A stretch of DNA of 64,000 bases from Gnetum montanum (taxonomy: Eukaryota; Streptophyta; Gnetopsida; Gnetales; Gnetaceae): positions 1,633-65,632 of the forward strand of contig MNCI01029709.1 of NCBI GenBank assembly GCA_015680685.1, in the 5' to 3' direction. Position 1 is the first letter of the stretch, and the number at the start of each line of letters is the position of its first letter. The notes under the pieces were generated by a model. It was not told the DNA's origin, did not search any database, and was given only the letters and a program-made list of their open reading frames with translations. Below are positions 1 through 10,439 of this stretch, in pieces. The translations under genes and the position numbers were made by a program.

Positions 1-1
1 G

Positions 2-319
2 GTTTGTGTGGGTATGGGGGCTAATAGTATGGTATGATTCTCCATGTTCAGATTGGGCTGCAAAATCATCTTCTTCATCTTGAGGCTCTATGGAAGGTAT
101 TTGTAAGGCTTGACTTCTAGCCATAAGAAGCTGGGATATGAGTCTATGATTGTTTTCAGATAGTGGGATTATGTCAAATGCAGAAGGGATAAACTCACAT
201 CCTCCTTTGTGGATAAATTCATATTCTCGCTTAGCTTCCCTCTCTACATGATTAGTGGGCAAGCTGGCTTGGATTTTTACACAAATGAAGTTATATTGTT
301 CAGTGAAACACCACAAAAT
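2..319 (-). pseudogene. Partial open frame running off the left edge, product unrecognised
   Basis: Read on the minus strand, the frame is open for about 106 codons from a stop at 320-322 to the edge of the window. It is unlike the stop-riddled sequence elsewhere. The middle is mixed-charge (for example REAKREYEFIHKGGCEFIPS) and the end is acidic (EPQDEEDDFAAQSEHGE). I see no signal peptide, membrane segment or catalytic motif, and I do not recognise the family. It abuts the apparent start of the plus-strand LTR of element H. It could therefore be coding sequence of an older element into which H inserted, or an exon fragment. Coding status is inferred from openness and composition only. Confidence 0.4.
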
Positions 320-419
320 TCAGAGCTTAGTACTTGCCCGACACCAAACAGGACCCTGAAACTCACGAACGACACTGGCTGTATGATCGCAACACTTAGT
401 ATTTTTTAAGTACATGGTG

Positions 420-900
420 CCAGCGTATACACTCCAATGTATGCGCCAAGATCACACATACAACGTATACGCCCAGCACTCCAGCATATACGTCCAGCGT
501 ATACGCCCGGCACTCCAGTGTATATGCCCGGCTCTCCGGCGTACATGCCCAGGTACGGCAGATGCGCACGCTCGACGACAAGATCTCCAATGACAGCATG
601 AAGATTACACCGAAGAGCAAGGATTGAAGCAAGTGGACATCCTTCGGCGTATACGCCCGGCATGTACGCCAAACATTCACCAACGTATACGCCCAGTGTA
701 TACGCCCGACGCTTAGCATACATGCTTCACACACACACTCAGCAGGTGCAACGGGAGCAAGAATTGAAGCAAGTCGACGTCCAGCATCCATCAACGTATA
801 CGCCGCAGCGTGTACGCCAACATCCATCCAAGTATACGCCCAACGTATACGTCGGTCTGTTGTAGCGTATACGCCCAGCATATACCGTGTTTCTAAATTG
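420..900 (+). repeat. Degenerate array of GTATACGCCC-type units
   Basis: About fourteen copies of a 10-15 bp unit, consensus CGTATACGCCCAGC, occur at irregular spacing, for example near 470, 498, 648, 683, 698, 832 and 865. Each holds the palindrome GTATAC. All long ORFs across this stretch are by-products of the repeat, with recurring AYTL- or VYA-type peptides, and are not genes. The array lies just upstream of a TATA box, so it occupies the U3 promoter region of the inferred LTR. Confidence 0.75.
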
Positions 901-1226
901 TAAATGCCCAGTCTATATGCCACGTGTCTCCCAGTCTGATTTTCCCGGTAACCCTACCCCTATAAATAGCCCAGTTTTCCATAAATTTCAGGGGGGCAAA
1001 AATTTACGAGAGCAGACCCAGAGCAATTACGCTACAAACAAGAGCCCAGAAACCCCTTATGCTTACGCTTACGCTGGAAGTCCTGTACGCCGAGCACAGT
1101 CCGCACTCCGCCTACCGTGCCAACCAGCTGCATTCCTGCATCCACCGGGGCTTTACGTCCGCCTTGTGTCCCTACACGACTGTGTTAGACCGGTGCACAA
1201 CATTTTGACTCTGTAATCCACTGTTT

Positions 1227-1510
1227 ATGTTTGTTGCAAGTTCTTTTACAGTTTTACGTCAATTTGGCCCACGCTTCGTTTACGCCTGTTTACGTTCACG
1301 CTCCATTCACTTCAGTATACGCCCACACTGTTTACGCTGTTTACATTTTGCTTACGCTCTTTACACTTGTTTACGCTGTTCACGCCTGTATACGCTTACG
1401 CTGGCCCTATATTTGTTTATGCTGTTTACGCCCGACCCTATTTACGCCCTTTTATGCTTACGCTCTGTCTGTGTCTATTTCACTGTTTACGCTCCGTTTA
1501 CGCATAACCC
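1227..1510 (+). repeat. Degenerate array of TTTACGC-type units
   Basis: The motif TTTACGCTG or a close variant (TTTACGCCT, TTTACGTTC, TTCACGCTC) recurs about every 10-20 bases. The frames here translate into biased YAL/FTL-type peptides, so I do not call them genes. It lies downstream of the TATA box, in the U5 position of the element H LTR. A related but weaker TTTAC-rich stretch is present in inverted orientation at about 2285-2400. Confidence 0.65.
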
Positions 1511-1521
1511 AGCGTGTAACA

Positions 1522-1740
1522 CTTCGGTGGCGCTCGGGGAAATCCTTGTCTGATCCGCATGTGGACCACCCAAGGTACCCTACCTTCGTGCATTCCAGCA
1601 CACCCTCAGGCGAAGGTGGGGTCATCTGTGCTCATCCTGCGATCCCGCGGTCTCTGTTTTCCCTTCCAGCCAGGGACCGACGATTTCGAGCAGTACATTC
1701 AGGACTTAGTGTGGATCGCTTTAGTTGGATTATGGTATCA
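1522..1740 (+). mobile_element. Element H internal leader, one arm of an inverted pair
   Basis: This stretch and the reverse complement of about 2080-2275 are homologous. Both encode a peptide in the same order: RSGKSL, then HPR, then PSGEG, then IPR. They are diverged, and the plus copy is richer in CpG. It begins just after the inferred LTR end, so it would be the start of the internal region. No gag or pol domain can be recognised. Confidence 0.45.
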
Positions 1741-2034
1741 AACGTGTTAGGCATTGATGTAGAAGGTTGATCTGGATTCATATTCACAAATTGGGTTATG
1801 AAAGTTGCTATTTGTAGAAAATGGCTAACTTTGAAAATGAAAAAAAAGAAAAAAAATTAAAAAAATGACTAAATCTGTCAGTAGCAGGAAAATGGATAAG
1901 TGTAAAAATGAAAGAAAAAAAATGCGAAGTATGAAAACTACTAAAAATGACCAACTCTAGCGTTACACTCGCTACACTGGAGCTTGCTATGCTCTAAGAA
2001 CTTGTTATGCTCTCTAGAACATCCAGAGTTTTGA

Positions 2035-3200
2035 CTAAGTGCTAATAAAAAATGTAGACAGAAATGGTTCAAGCCCTCCTTCTAGGGCCAAAAAACTATA
2101 CTGACCTAAATCATCGGTGTAAGGCTGGAAAGGAAACAGACACCGAGGGATCGTCGGGCAGCCACAGCTGACCCTGCCTTCACCTGAGGGCAAGCTGGAA
2201 AAGTAAACAAAGGTAGAGTGCCTTGGATGGTTTGCACACAAATCAACCAAGGACTTCCCTGAGCGTAAGCTATGGCTAGCACTAGGGTTATCGTAAACGG
2301 GATGTAAACGGAATGTAAACAACGATACGAAATGTAAATAAAGTGTACTGAGTTATGAATAAAGCATAAACAAAGTTATATTTGTAAAGTATAAACAGAA
2401 CTAAACAATGTAAATGGGAGGCAATAATGAAATTGTATTGTATTGTTTCAAATAGGAATATGCACCGATCAAACTGTAGTTGCACAAGTGTGGATGGCAA
2501 GTCAAATGCCTAGCCCCGGAATGATATGATACAATGATGCGATGATGAAATGGGATGAACGTGAAGAAAACTTGGAAGCCAAAAATCAAATGTGCCGAGC
2601 ACCCAAGGATTGCAAGTTCTGTCCTCCTTCAGAATTGCTAATCTCACCAATCTTTTCCTCTTCCAATCTTCTTCTTCTCTTTCTTGCCTCTTTGCCCTCC
2701 TCTAGTTTGTGTGAATTGATAGGGTATTTATAGGGTTGGGCTAGGCTTGGGCAGGTACATTCTTTGACCAGGTTCAATGTATTTGTGTTGGATAGTTGTG
2801 CACGAGTTGGATGTATGTTGGCAATTGCATTCTTTGACCAGGTTCAATGTATTTTACAATTTGTGGATCATTCAAGCCCATGAAAATACAAACAAATTAG
2901 AAAAACAAGCCTTCAAGCAATAAAAATTTAAAGAAAATTTAGAAGGATTAGCTCTGGCTCTGGCCCGCTTGAAAAATTATATATATATATATATATATTG
3001 TGTTTTAGACCATGAGGGCTTGACATGCCCACAAATGGGGATTTATAATAAAATATACAATAAGAGAAATTTGACTGCCCAGCGTGACCTGCAGTGTAAC
3101 CTGTAGTGTGACCTCCAAAACTTGCAATTTTGAGTTGAAATCTAGAATTTCTGAAGGCTGGGACCCATAGTTATCAATAGTGGACCCTAAGGACAACTTA
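2035..3200 (-). mobile_element. Element H', inverted diverged relative of H (leader plus LTR)
   Basis: Read on the minus strand, 2080-2275 matches the leader of H, and 2285-2400 matches its TTTAC-rich U5. A TATA box (reverse complement at 2725-2732) lies upstream, followed in transcript direction by a purine-rich AGGAGGGCAAA stretch like that after the TATA of H. The outer boundary near 3200 is a guess. The two LTR-like blocks face each other with leaders converging. They are either two insertions of one family in opposite orientation or one element rearranged by inversion. A short AT microsatellite lies within it. Confidence 0.4.
2979..2998. repeat. (AT)n microsatellite
   Basis: Ten uninterrupted AT dinucleotides. 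It shows no association with a gene. Confidence 0.9.
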
Positions 3201-3404
3201 CACCCTTGAAATCAAGTCAATTTGGCTCAGTTTTGGGGCTCTAAAAGTTGGTGACGCTGATCCTTACGCTGTGCAGCATCTGAAAAAGTAACCAAAATGT
3301 ACTTAGCCAAAACCAAACATTTTGAACCCGAAACTTTTGATTCTGGATGTTGGTGCAATCGCCTATGGGCCCTAGGGGGACCTTGCCTATTGAATCATGG
3401 ACCA

Positions 3405-3405
3405 N
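3405..3405. other. Single-base N, possible contig join
   Basis: A lone N separates a mixed-composition stretch on the left from very AT-rich DNA on the right. The other single N (61321) coincides with an assembly duplication, so this one may also be a join between contigs that are not truly adjacent. Confidence 0.6.
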
Positions 3406-4739
3406 CTAATATACAAATATTAAAAAAAGATTCATTTTACTTACAAAACATTAAAGGTGGTAAACATAATGAAATAAAATATATACATGTAACAATTCCA
3501 ATATCCATGAAAGCATTAATTAATAGAATAGGAATAGGATCACACCACTTCCAAATTGAAACTAGAAAATATAATAATGTGCAACATGAAGATAAAATAT
3601 GCCTATTGCATTTATTACAAGTAGTAGAAGATAGCAACATATATTATTAAAATTTTGTAAAACAAATTTATTTAGAAGAAAATGACAAATCTTTAGTAAA
3701 ACTTTATCTAAGCTATTTAACCTATAAGTGTTGGTTCTAGGGAATTATATAGAAGAAGTTTTTAACTTACATGACTATTGGATTTAATGCTACTGATGTA
3801 TTTTGCACAAGCTAATTTGACTAACAAATTTTGTGGGTCTATATAGACATAATAAAATTTCAATTTTAAATTTACTCATTTAACATTTAATTTACTTTAG
3901 AAAGGAAAGGAGATAGGGAAAAGTGGTTGAGGATGGGGATTTCAAAACCTCCCATAACATATGATTACTAATAATTTTAATTATCACTTTTTATATTCCT
4001 CTAAATCTATTAATATCTTTTCAATATTTTAAATACCATTTTTAGACAAAGATAATAAGATTAAAATTAACCTATTTTATTTTAACAAATTAACTATAAT
4101 AAAAAATCATGTAATAAATGAAAAGTAAATTTAAAAATAGTATAGATAGAAAAGTTACTTGTAAAATTAATAAGGATTATGAAATAAATTAACTCATAAT
4201 TTAATAGTTGTTAATGATCTAACAAAGTTTCTTTACTTTGTTTCAAAAAAAAATTAAAAATTAAAAAAGTTAAAAAAGCAATGAGTTGTTAGCCTAGTAG
4301 TAATTTTCTTGATTCAAAAGCTTTAAGTTGTAGGTTCAATAGTGATGGGCAATACTTTGTTATAAAATTTCAATTTGATAAATCATTCTTACCATAGTAA
4401 TTATTGAGCTTTAATTTTTTTTGGTAATTAACCAAAAGATTACATCCCATAATAATTCCTATAAAAAATTGAATTATTAATTATTTATTTTCCATGTAAA
4501 CTTAGAAGGACCTAGTGATTCCACTCTCATGCATACGGAATCCTTACACCAAAATATCCCACGATAAAAAAAAAATAAGATGCATAAAGGGAAAGGCATC
4601 GGCTGGTTAAGACTCAACTTTATGCATCGAAATGCCGTGGTCTTCGACGCTATGATCTCCAACCATTAAATGAAAAAGGATGCGAATAGAGTGGCCACAT
4701 TACTATCTCAAACGTGACACAACTGTTACAAAAATCTCC
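3406..4739. other. AT-rich spacer without recognisable genes
   Basis: The stretch consists of long A/T runs. The frame open from about 3406 to 3650 has no recognisable domain. Apart from the SINE-like copy near 4270-4380, I see no repeats with clear ends, RNA genes or promoters. Confidence 0.55.
4270..4385 (+). mobile_element. SINE-like copy with tRNA-type A and B boxes
   Basis: It contains TTAGCCTAGTAGTAA (A-box-like) followed about 40 bases later by GTAGGTTCAATAG (B-box-like), then GGGCAATACTTTGTTATAAA. A second, diverged copy at about 35705-35805 has the same order: TCTAATGGTAGGA, TATAGGTCAATTT, GAGCAATGCTAACTTATAAA. The order and spacing fit a tRNA-derived SINE promoter. A target duplication or poly-A tail is not clear. 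Confidence 0.4.
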
Positions 4740-5095
4740 TGAGGTGCGTGAGGGCCGACGCTCCGTCGCTAGACTAAGACGATATTAAGCATCAACTGGC
4801 GATTTAGGTAGATCAGGTTGGTTGGTGACGGTGAATCTAGTCGGCGTCATCAGCGTCCGGCGAGGAGCGTCCGCGGCGTGCCTTGTTGATCATGGTGACG
4901 GCCCTGTGCTTTGGCTCTGCTGTACAACAATTTCCGTGGCTCGTTTGGTTGGGGGTCGTCTGGAGAGTGGAAGACGCTTTCACCCATCCATATGATATGA
5001 CCGAGTCGTTGGACTCCACCATCATCTACAACACAACCCTTTTTTCCACCCGTGGGTTGATGTGATCTGATCCACTCCATAGGATCCCATCATAA
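4740..5095. other. Small GC-rich island with CpG
   Basis: The composition changes sharply to GC- and CpG-rich inside AT-rich spacer. The block is not related to any retrotransposon in the window. It may be a relic of a host gene exon or a captured fragment. The best reading frame in it is on the minus strand. Confidence 0.5.
4837..5025 (-). pseudogene. Short ORF in the GC-rich island, product unrecognised
   Basis: A 62-codon frame starts with MMVESNDSVISYG and ends with the basic-acidic tail RRGRSSPDADDAD. It has balanced amino acid use, unlike the low-complexity ORFs nearby. I do not recognise it. There is no signal peptide or membrane segment, and a TATA box is not apparent. It may be the last exon of a host gene, a gene fragment, or chance. 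An overlapping alternative minus frame (5080-4850) is equally long, so the frame is uncertain. Confidence 0.25.
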
Positions 5096-5171
5096 AGCTA
5101 CTTTAATCACGTTACTTTTAATCACCTTTCTTAAAGTTACTTTAATCACGTTAGTTTTAATCACCTTTCTC
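5094..5171 (+). repeat. Tandem duplication, two 39-bp units
   Basis: Units 5094-5132 and 5133-5171 differ at only a few positions. Each contains ACTTTAATCACGTTA and TTTTAATCACC. No function is apparent. It flanks the GC-rich island. Confidence 0.85.
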
Positions 5172-5519
5172 ACAGTACACCACTTGGTCCCACACCATCG
5201 ATAGACCCATTTATTACATGGTCCTACTAATTATATGAAAAATTAAACAAATTACATGATTTTCTATTACAATAGATAGCAACATTGCATGTTAAAGAGT
5301 GAAGGATTTGATGTTTATCCAATAAATCTAACTTCTGAGAATATTTGATTTTTCTCAAGCCAAGGATCTAAAGCTTGATTAACTATGAGAGTGAATCTTT
5401 TGTTTTTCCAATGCATCTGATGTTTCTTTAGCAAATTTGATTTTTTCACTAAATCTAATTTTTCTCATTTTGATTTTTTTTCCAACAAATTTGATTTTAT
5501 TAGAATTCGTCTATGTAGG

Positions 5520-5920
5520 ATTCTAAATTATTCTCATCTTCTTTAACCAATGTTGAAATTTCTACTTCTTTTATCGATGCAGAAAGTTTTGTTTATTCTC
5601 AAAATGCACATTTACAAGCTTGTAAGAAAAAAGATGTGACACTTTGTTCCAATGATGTTGATGTAACTAAGATGCCTAATTTTCTTTTTTCTAATGATGT
5701 ATATGAATCATTGGTGGCTGATCTTTCATCACAATATGTATTCATTCAAATTTTGGGTCACCTACCTCATAATCAAAATCTCATTTCAAAATTAAATAAT
5801 GTGATGAAAAAACATGACATTCAAGTCCATGTTAGGTATTATTATTGTTTTTTCTTTTCTGTCAAGTTAGGCAATGTTTCGATGGTGCAACATGCCCTAG
5901 ATATAGGGTCTGTTATATAA
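5520..5920 (+). pseudogene. Unrecognised ORF truncated by insertion of element A downstream
   Basis: A frame of about 130 codons is open to 5920 and contains LFSNDVYESLVADLSSQYVF and LPHNQNLISKLNNVMKKHD. Similar but stop-interrupted coding flavour continues to 6175. On the far side of element A (26037 onward) the sequence reads on with a peptide holding FYHCEGHLFNTC, which resembles a worn retroviral zinc knuckle. My inference is that the target of element A was an older retroelement gag-like region. No domain is certain. Confidence 0.3.
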
Positions 5921-6180
5921 AAGCATGTAGTGTTCATTTGTAAATGGGCTTCAAATTTTGATGTTCAATTTGAAGAATATGCTAAAGTTTTATGTTTTGT
6001 CAAGTTATATAATCTTTAGTTGATTTTTTAGAAAGTTTAACATGAAATTGTTAGTCTTCTTAGTCCTATTAAACATATAGATTCTATTTTTACAACTTTT
6101 GGTTTTTGTATACATTTTTTTGTTGAATTTGACCTCTTAATTGTAAAAAGGTTGTTATTATAAGTAGGAGGAAAGATTTA

Positions 6181-6813
6181 TGATGAATCATCAATTGGCT
6201 GAGATATTGTAGATGTTATGTCGTAGATGCTACATCACATATGTGTTATAGCATCCATGTCAGTGCACCTTAGTTGGGTGTTGTGTCATAGACGCCACAT
6301 CGCATCTACAATGTCGTAGATGTTATATTGCATTTGTTTGAAAAAAAGTTAATTTTTGATTGGCTACGATATTGGAGCTCCAATATCGTAGCACGTGCTA
6401 CATTATCAGATAATCGATATCGTAGGATGCATGTCTACCTATAAATACAACACTTGAGTGCACAAATCATCCCATTCTTTTCTCAATAGAATAGCCAAAC
6501 TCTTGTAGTTTTATTCCATAGTCTTAGAGAATAGTTAGTAAGTGCCCACAGTGTGGATCTGAGTTAGTTGTATGGCATTTTATTCAAGTGGTAATCTACC
6601 TAGACACATTCAATGAATGATAATAAGATTGAAATTGATTCTTATTCATTGCAACACTTTGACTTAGATTAAATTTACTTTTAATTGAATTTATATTTCA
6701 TGTACCTAGTTAATATTTACATTTCCATGCACGTTAATCAATTGGCAGAATGTGTGTGACCAGTTTCAAGCGTAAACACGTATTTTCTTGGTAATCCTAA
6801 CATTATTTCTTAC
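6181..6813 (+). repeat. Element A 5' LTR, left part
   Basis: It starts TGATGAATCATCA. U3 contains many copies of GTAGATGCTACAT-type motifs, a 30-bp perfect palindrome (6363-6392) and a G-box palindrome (6388-6401). The TATA box TATAAATA is at 6440-6447. The LTR breaks off at ATTTCTTAC, where element B inserted. The matching uninterrupted sequence in the 3' LTR is near 25640-25660. It continues at 15852. Confidence 0.85.
6363..6401. promoter_or_regulatory. U3 palindrome cluster with G-box core
   Basis: 6363-6392 is a 30-bp perfect inverted repeat with half-site GCTACGATATTGGAG. It is followed at 6388-6401 by GTAGCACGTGCTAC, a 14-bp palindrome around CACGTG, the plant G-box core. It lies about 40 bases upstream of the LTR TATA box. 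The 3' LTR of the same element lacks this insert near 25250. A regulatory role is inferred. Confidence 0.55.
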
Positions 6814-7721
6814 TGATGAAGTGTATTTTGTTTGGCTCTAATATTGAATCTTTGATATTAAATATTTGATATTAGAGCCCTGATACCATATACCTGATAT
6901 CGGGGGGCCATGAAGTGATGTTAGATACCCGATATCATGGGATGTGTGCCAGCCTATAAATATAGCGCTTGGGCACATGATTTGGACATAGTTTTTATCA
7001 TAGCATAGTAGAGCTCTTGCAGTTTCTTTTTCCCAGAGTTAGAATATTTAGAATATTTTCCAAAGTACCTACAATAGGAGTCATTGAGTGTACAAATCTT
7101 TATTTGAGCACTATTGTACTTGAGCATGATAGTGTTTGTGGAAATAAAGATGAGCTTTCTAATAAACCTTGTAGCACCTTGGCTAAATTAAATATATTAT
7201 TTATGCATTTAATGTTTTATGCAATTTTATTTGATGCTTCCAAGTAATTAAGCTAAATTAAGCTAAGCTAAGTTAGCTAAGTTAAATAGCAATAAATTAA
7301 GCACATAAGTATGATCACTTTGAGTATGCACATGATGCTTGGTAATCTATGTAACGTTTAACATTTGGTAACTCAACAACATTATACATGTTTAGGATGT
7401 GTATGGAAAGTGGGATTGGATACTTATGTTAGGATTAGTTAGAGATTAATGAGTTAGTTAAATTAAATTAGCCATTAAATTATTTCATTTCTTTATTTAC
7501 GCACCTAGAACATAAAACATAAAAAATGATAAAAATTAGATGCCTTAGTTGCACTTAATCATACCTCTCCATTTCACAAGTGTAACTGGGAAGATAATGA
7601 TTAGATCTCACTTCTTAGAACTAGTGTACTTAAAAGACTTAAGGTCTATGGAATTCAATCAGATCACACATGAATGCTTGTGATTCATATGGTTGAGTGT
7701 AGGGGTATTTGCCACTCATCA
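6814..7721 (+). repeat. Element B 5' LTR
   Basis: It is 908 bp and starts TGATGAAGTGTATTTT and ends CCACTCATCA. U3 has several GATATC/GATATT motifs, and TATAAATA is at 6955-6962. It is followed directly by the PBS. Confidence 0.9.
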
Positions 7722-7740
7722 TTGGCGTTGTTGTCGGGGA
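7722..7740 (+). promoter_or_regulatory. Element B primer-binding site (tRNA-Asp)
   Basis: TTGGCGTTGTTGTCGGGGA lies immediately after the LTR end. It differs from the complement of the plant tRNA-Asp 3' end (TTGGCGCCGTTGCCGGGGA) only by C-to-T changes. The tRNA sequence is from established knowledge. Confidence 0.85.
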
Positions 7741-7879
7741 CCTTTTGTTTGATATATGCACTATCTAGGAACTTAGTGAAAATCATTTAACATCATTGAA
7801 ACGAACCCTAATGTCATATCATATGCAAAAATAACAAAAATAATTATAATAAAGCACACTGAGTTTTATTTTTTCTAAT

Positions 7880-10260
7880 CCTAGAATTTTTTCTTCTTCT
7901 CACAGGAGTGATTCTCCATCTAAGTTTGAGAAAACATCCAATCAACAAAGAATTGAACAAATAGATTAGCAAGTGCCCCACCAATATAGGGTGATATATG
8001 CTCATCCTGATGAGCATGTGTCCAATTTCACCTTTGTCCTACACCAGGATGAACAGGTGTGATGGTGGGACCTAGAAGGCAACATTGTGTTGCCACTCAA
8101 TTGATCTATTCTTGTGATGCTTCAATGCACTCTTATGAGGTTGGGACTACAAGGACTTTATTTTGAATATGGTGTGCAAGATAGTGATGCCAAGGAGTAC
8201 CATCTCACAAATGCATAATGTAAAAGGGATCAGCAGCAACAGAAGCATTATGAAAGTGTGAAGGGAAAATAGTCTGATGACTCTTCATTATTGGTATACA
8301 AAAGAGATGGTGAGGGCTTCTTCTTTGAGGGCTTTCCATTCAATGACATTCCTCTCTTTGACTTTGGCCAAGAAGGCCAAAACCAAAATTTGTAGTCTAC
8401 TATCCACAATCCTACCTCTAGCAAAAATGGATCCCATGATCAAAAGAGATCTAGAGAGGAGGATCATGATAGTAATGAGGATAAGCATCATGATCATGAT
8501 CATGGTTGTGACCACCGAAGAGGGGGTAGTAGGCATCGTAGTGTTGCTAGTACACCTTCGTCTTCACCTTTGTTATCATCTTCTTCCTATTTTGGCTTTG
8601 AACATAACTGCAAAGGCCATTATTGAGATGGAGATGACCAACAAGGCCAAAATGCTCATAAGGCCCATCAGGCAAGTCAAGATCAGGGGCATGGGCATTC
8701 AAGGGAATCTTGTCATCATGAAAGAATGGGTAGTAGAGGGCATCATAGACACCATGGATACCATAGGGGCCATGGTTATGATGAGCCTTTTCTTATCACT
8801 TGAAGCATGTTGAACATAGTAGAGGCAATGAGAATTCCTTCAAGGCACATAAAGGATAGCAAAATCAAAAGGCAAGATATGAACAATGTTTTCAAGTTTG
8901 AAGGGGGAAATAACTCAGATTTGCAAAATCATCTTTAGGCCTTTCACGATGCATGTGCCTTGCAAAATGTGTAGAATGATTGGCAAAAGATTAAGTTGTT
9001 CCCAAGGACACTCACTAAGGAAGCGAAAAGTTAGTACTAGTCCCTAGAACCAGAATTTATTAGACAATGGAGTATAATGCTTGAAATTTTCAATGACAAA
9101 TATCAAACATAATCTTGAGTGTCCAACTTAAGGAAGCAGATCCAAGGATGGAAATAAGGGACACACGAATCCTTAGAAGTAGTCATTGGTTGATACTATT
9201 TTCTATTACATAGATGTCCCAACCATGGTTATTTTCAATAGGAACAACTTTACCATATCATAGATGGGCTATGGTTAGAAATGAGGAGAACTCTTGGAGT
9301 CTATGCCCAAGGGCAATTGTCAAAACTAAGAGCCCATTAGATTCAAAGGCTGATTAAGCAAGTAGTAAATAAAGAAGGCAAGTTGAGGAAGTGAGAAAGT
9401 GTAGAAAAATATAATATGGATCCTTTCATCAGAAAGAGGGAGGTCCACTTTTGTGATAGTGAGGAGGAGTCACCACTTGATGAGGTGGTGAACAGAAAGA
9501 TCTTGCCAATCCAAAAATCAATGTTTGAAATTTCAGCTAAGGTAGATAGAATGTTGGATTCATTGGATGAAAAATTTTAAATTGCTCTAAAAATCACAGA
9601 AACATCAAGAGAGTAGAGTAGTAATCATAACTACAAGAGACATAGAGAAGATGAACATGCCTAGCAAAAGGGTAAGGGCAAAGCTACTATAGTAGAAGAA
9701 GTTGTGAAGATAGAATCATATGACAATGGTGGGTGTGACATCTACCAATATGAACATCCTAAAGGATGTTGTCCTATTGTGTCACACTTGTAGGAGTCTA
9801 GGGTGTACATGCTAAATCCTAAATTTTTAAGAAAGCCTTATTCCTAAGCCAATCCAAGGCAGTTCCACTAGCAACAACAAGCTTATGATCCAAGTGTAGC
9901 TCCACCACATCCATATGAGCAATACTAGTAGTGGCAACACCCACAGTTATGGGGGATGCCACCACCAAGGCAATAGTACCCTTACAAGCAACCATATCCA
10001 TATGGGTATTATGTTCAACAACCTATATCTTTGCATGACTCTTCTAGTTAAGCAACCTTCCAACATTACTAATATCCTCTAGAGTATTACAAAACTCATT
10101 CTCCATCTACTAGAGGGGAAATGCCACATCCATATTACCCTCCTCATCCTTCTGCATATGCCCCTCCATCCTCAACCCAGTTACCACTGGCTCTATTAAT
10201 GTATTGAGAAATTCTATCTCAACTACAATGTTGCAATGCAATGAGGATTGCTAACTTACA
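7880..10260 (+). pseudogene. Element B gag remnant
   Basis: Frames 1-3 must be combined to follow it. It starts after a pyrimidine tract and CACAG at 7890-7905. It encodes an N-terminal segment (YAHPDEHVSNFTFVLHQDEQ), a His/Asp/Arg-rich linker at about 8450-8530, and a capsid-like region at about 8880-9120 (WQKIKLFPRTLTKEAKS, then QWSIMLEIFNDKYQ), as in plant Retrotrans_gag proteins. Near the C-terminus, C-x6-H-x4-C-x4-H lies at 9734-9787, followed by a Gln/Pro/Tyr-rich tail. A canonical CCHC knuckle was not found. Many stops are TAG where related copies have CAG or TGG. Non-functional. Confidence 0.8.
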
Positions 10261-10439
10261 ACCATCTCCTTAGTCAAGTGGTTCAAAAACTAGATCACAA
10301 AAAAGACATTTTCTTCAATCCAATAGTTCAAATATATACAGTTGTGGCTGGCAACCCTACTTCTCTATCTCCCTCTACATATAATCCATTCAAGTTCCCT
10401 TCAAACAAAACACCTTCGAAAGTGCATACCATCATGTTA

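Larger units (their letters stand above)
380..1521 (+). repeat. Probable LTR of element H, rich in short internal arrays
   Basis: The segment could start TGTATG... at 380 and end ...GTAACA at 1521, giving TGT/ACA ends. The boundaries are inferred because no second LTR copy or TSD is visible. About 420-900 is an array of GTATACGCC-type units. A TATA box (TATAAATA, 961-968) follows, then a GGGGGGCAAA stretch where transcription would start. A second array of TTTACGC-type units fills 1227-1510, in the U5 position. Eight bases after the putative end, at 1528-1541, lies TGGCGCTCGGGGAA, which could be a decayed primer-binding site. CpG and GC content are much higher than in the rest of the window, suggesting younger or differently methylated DNA. 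Confidence 0.5.

Noticed and set aside
420-900. CRISPR-like array of short repeats
   Set aside because: Units are contiguous or irregularly spaced with no uniform unique spacers, and the context is plant retrotransposon DNA.
396-923. Long ORFs on both strands (175 and 105 codons)
   Set aside because: They are translations of the GTATACGCC array, with repetitive AYTL/VYA peptides and no domain.
1227-1770. Overlapping plus-strand ORFs of 108 and 179 codons
   Set aside because: Most of their length is the TTTACGC array; only the end overlaps the shared leader, which has no known domain.
8277-8813. 178-codon plus-strand ORF rich in Met/Ile
   Set aside because: It is an alternate-frame shadow of the His/Asp/Arg-rich linker of element B gag.
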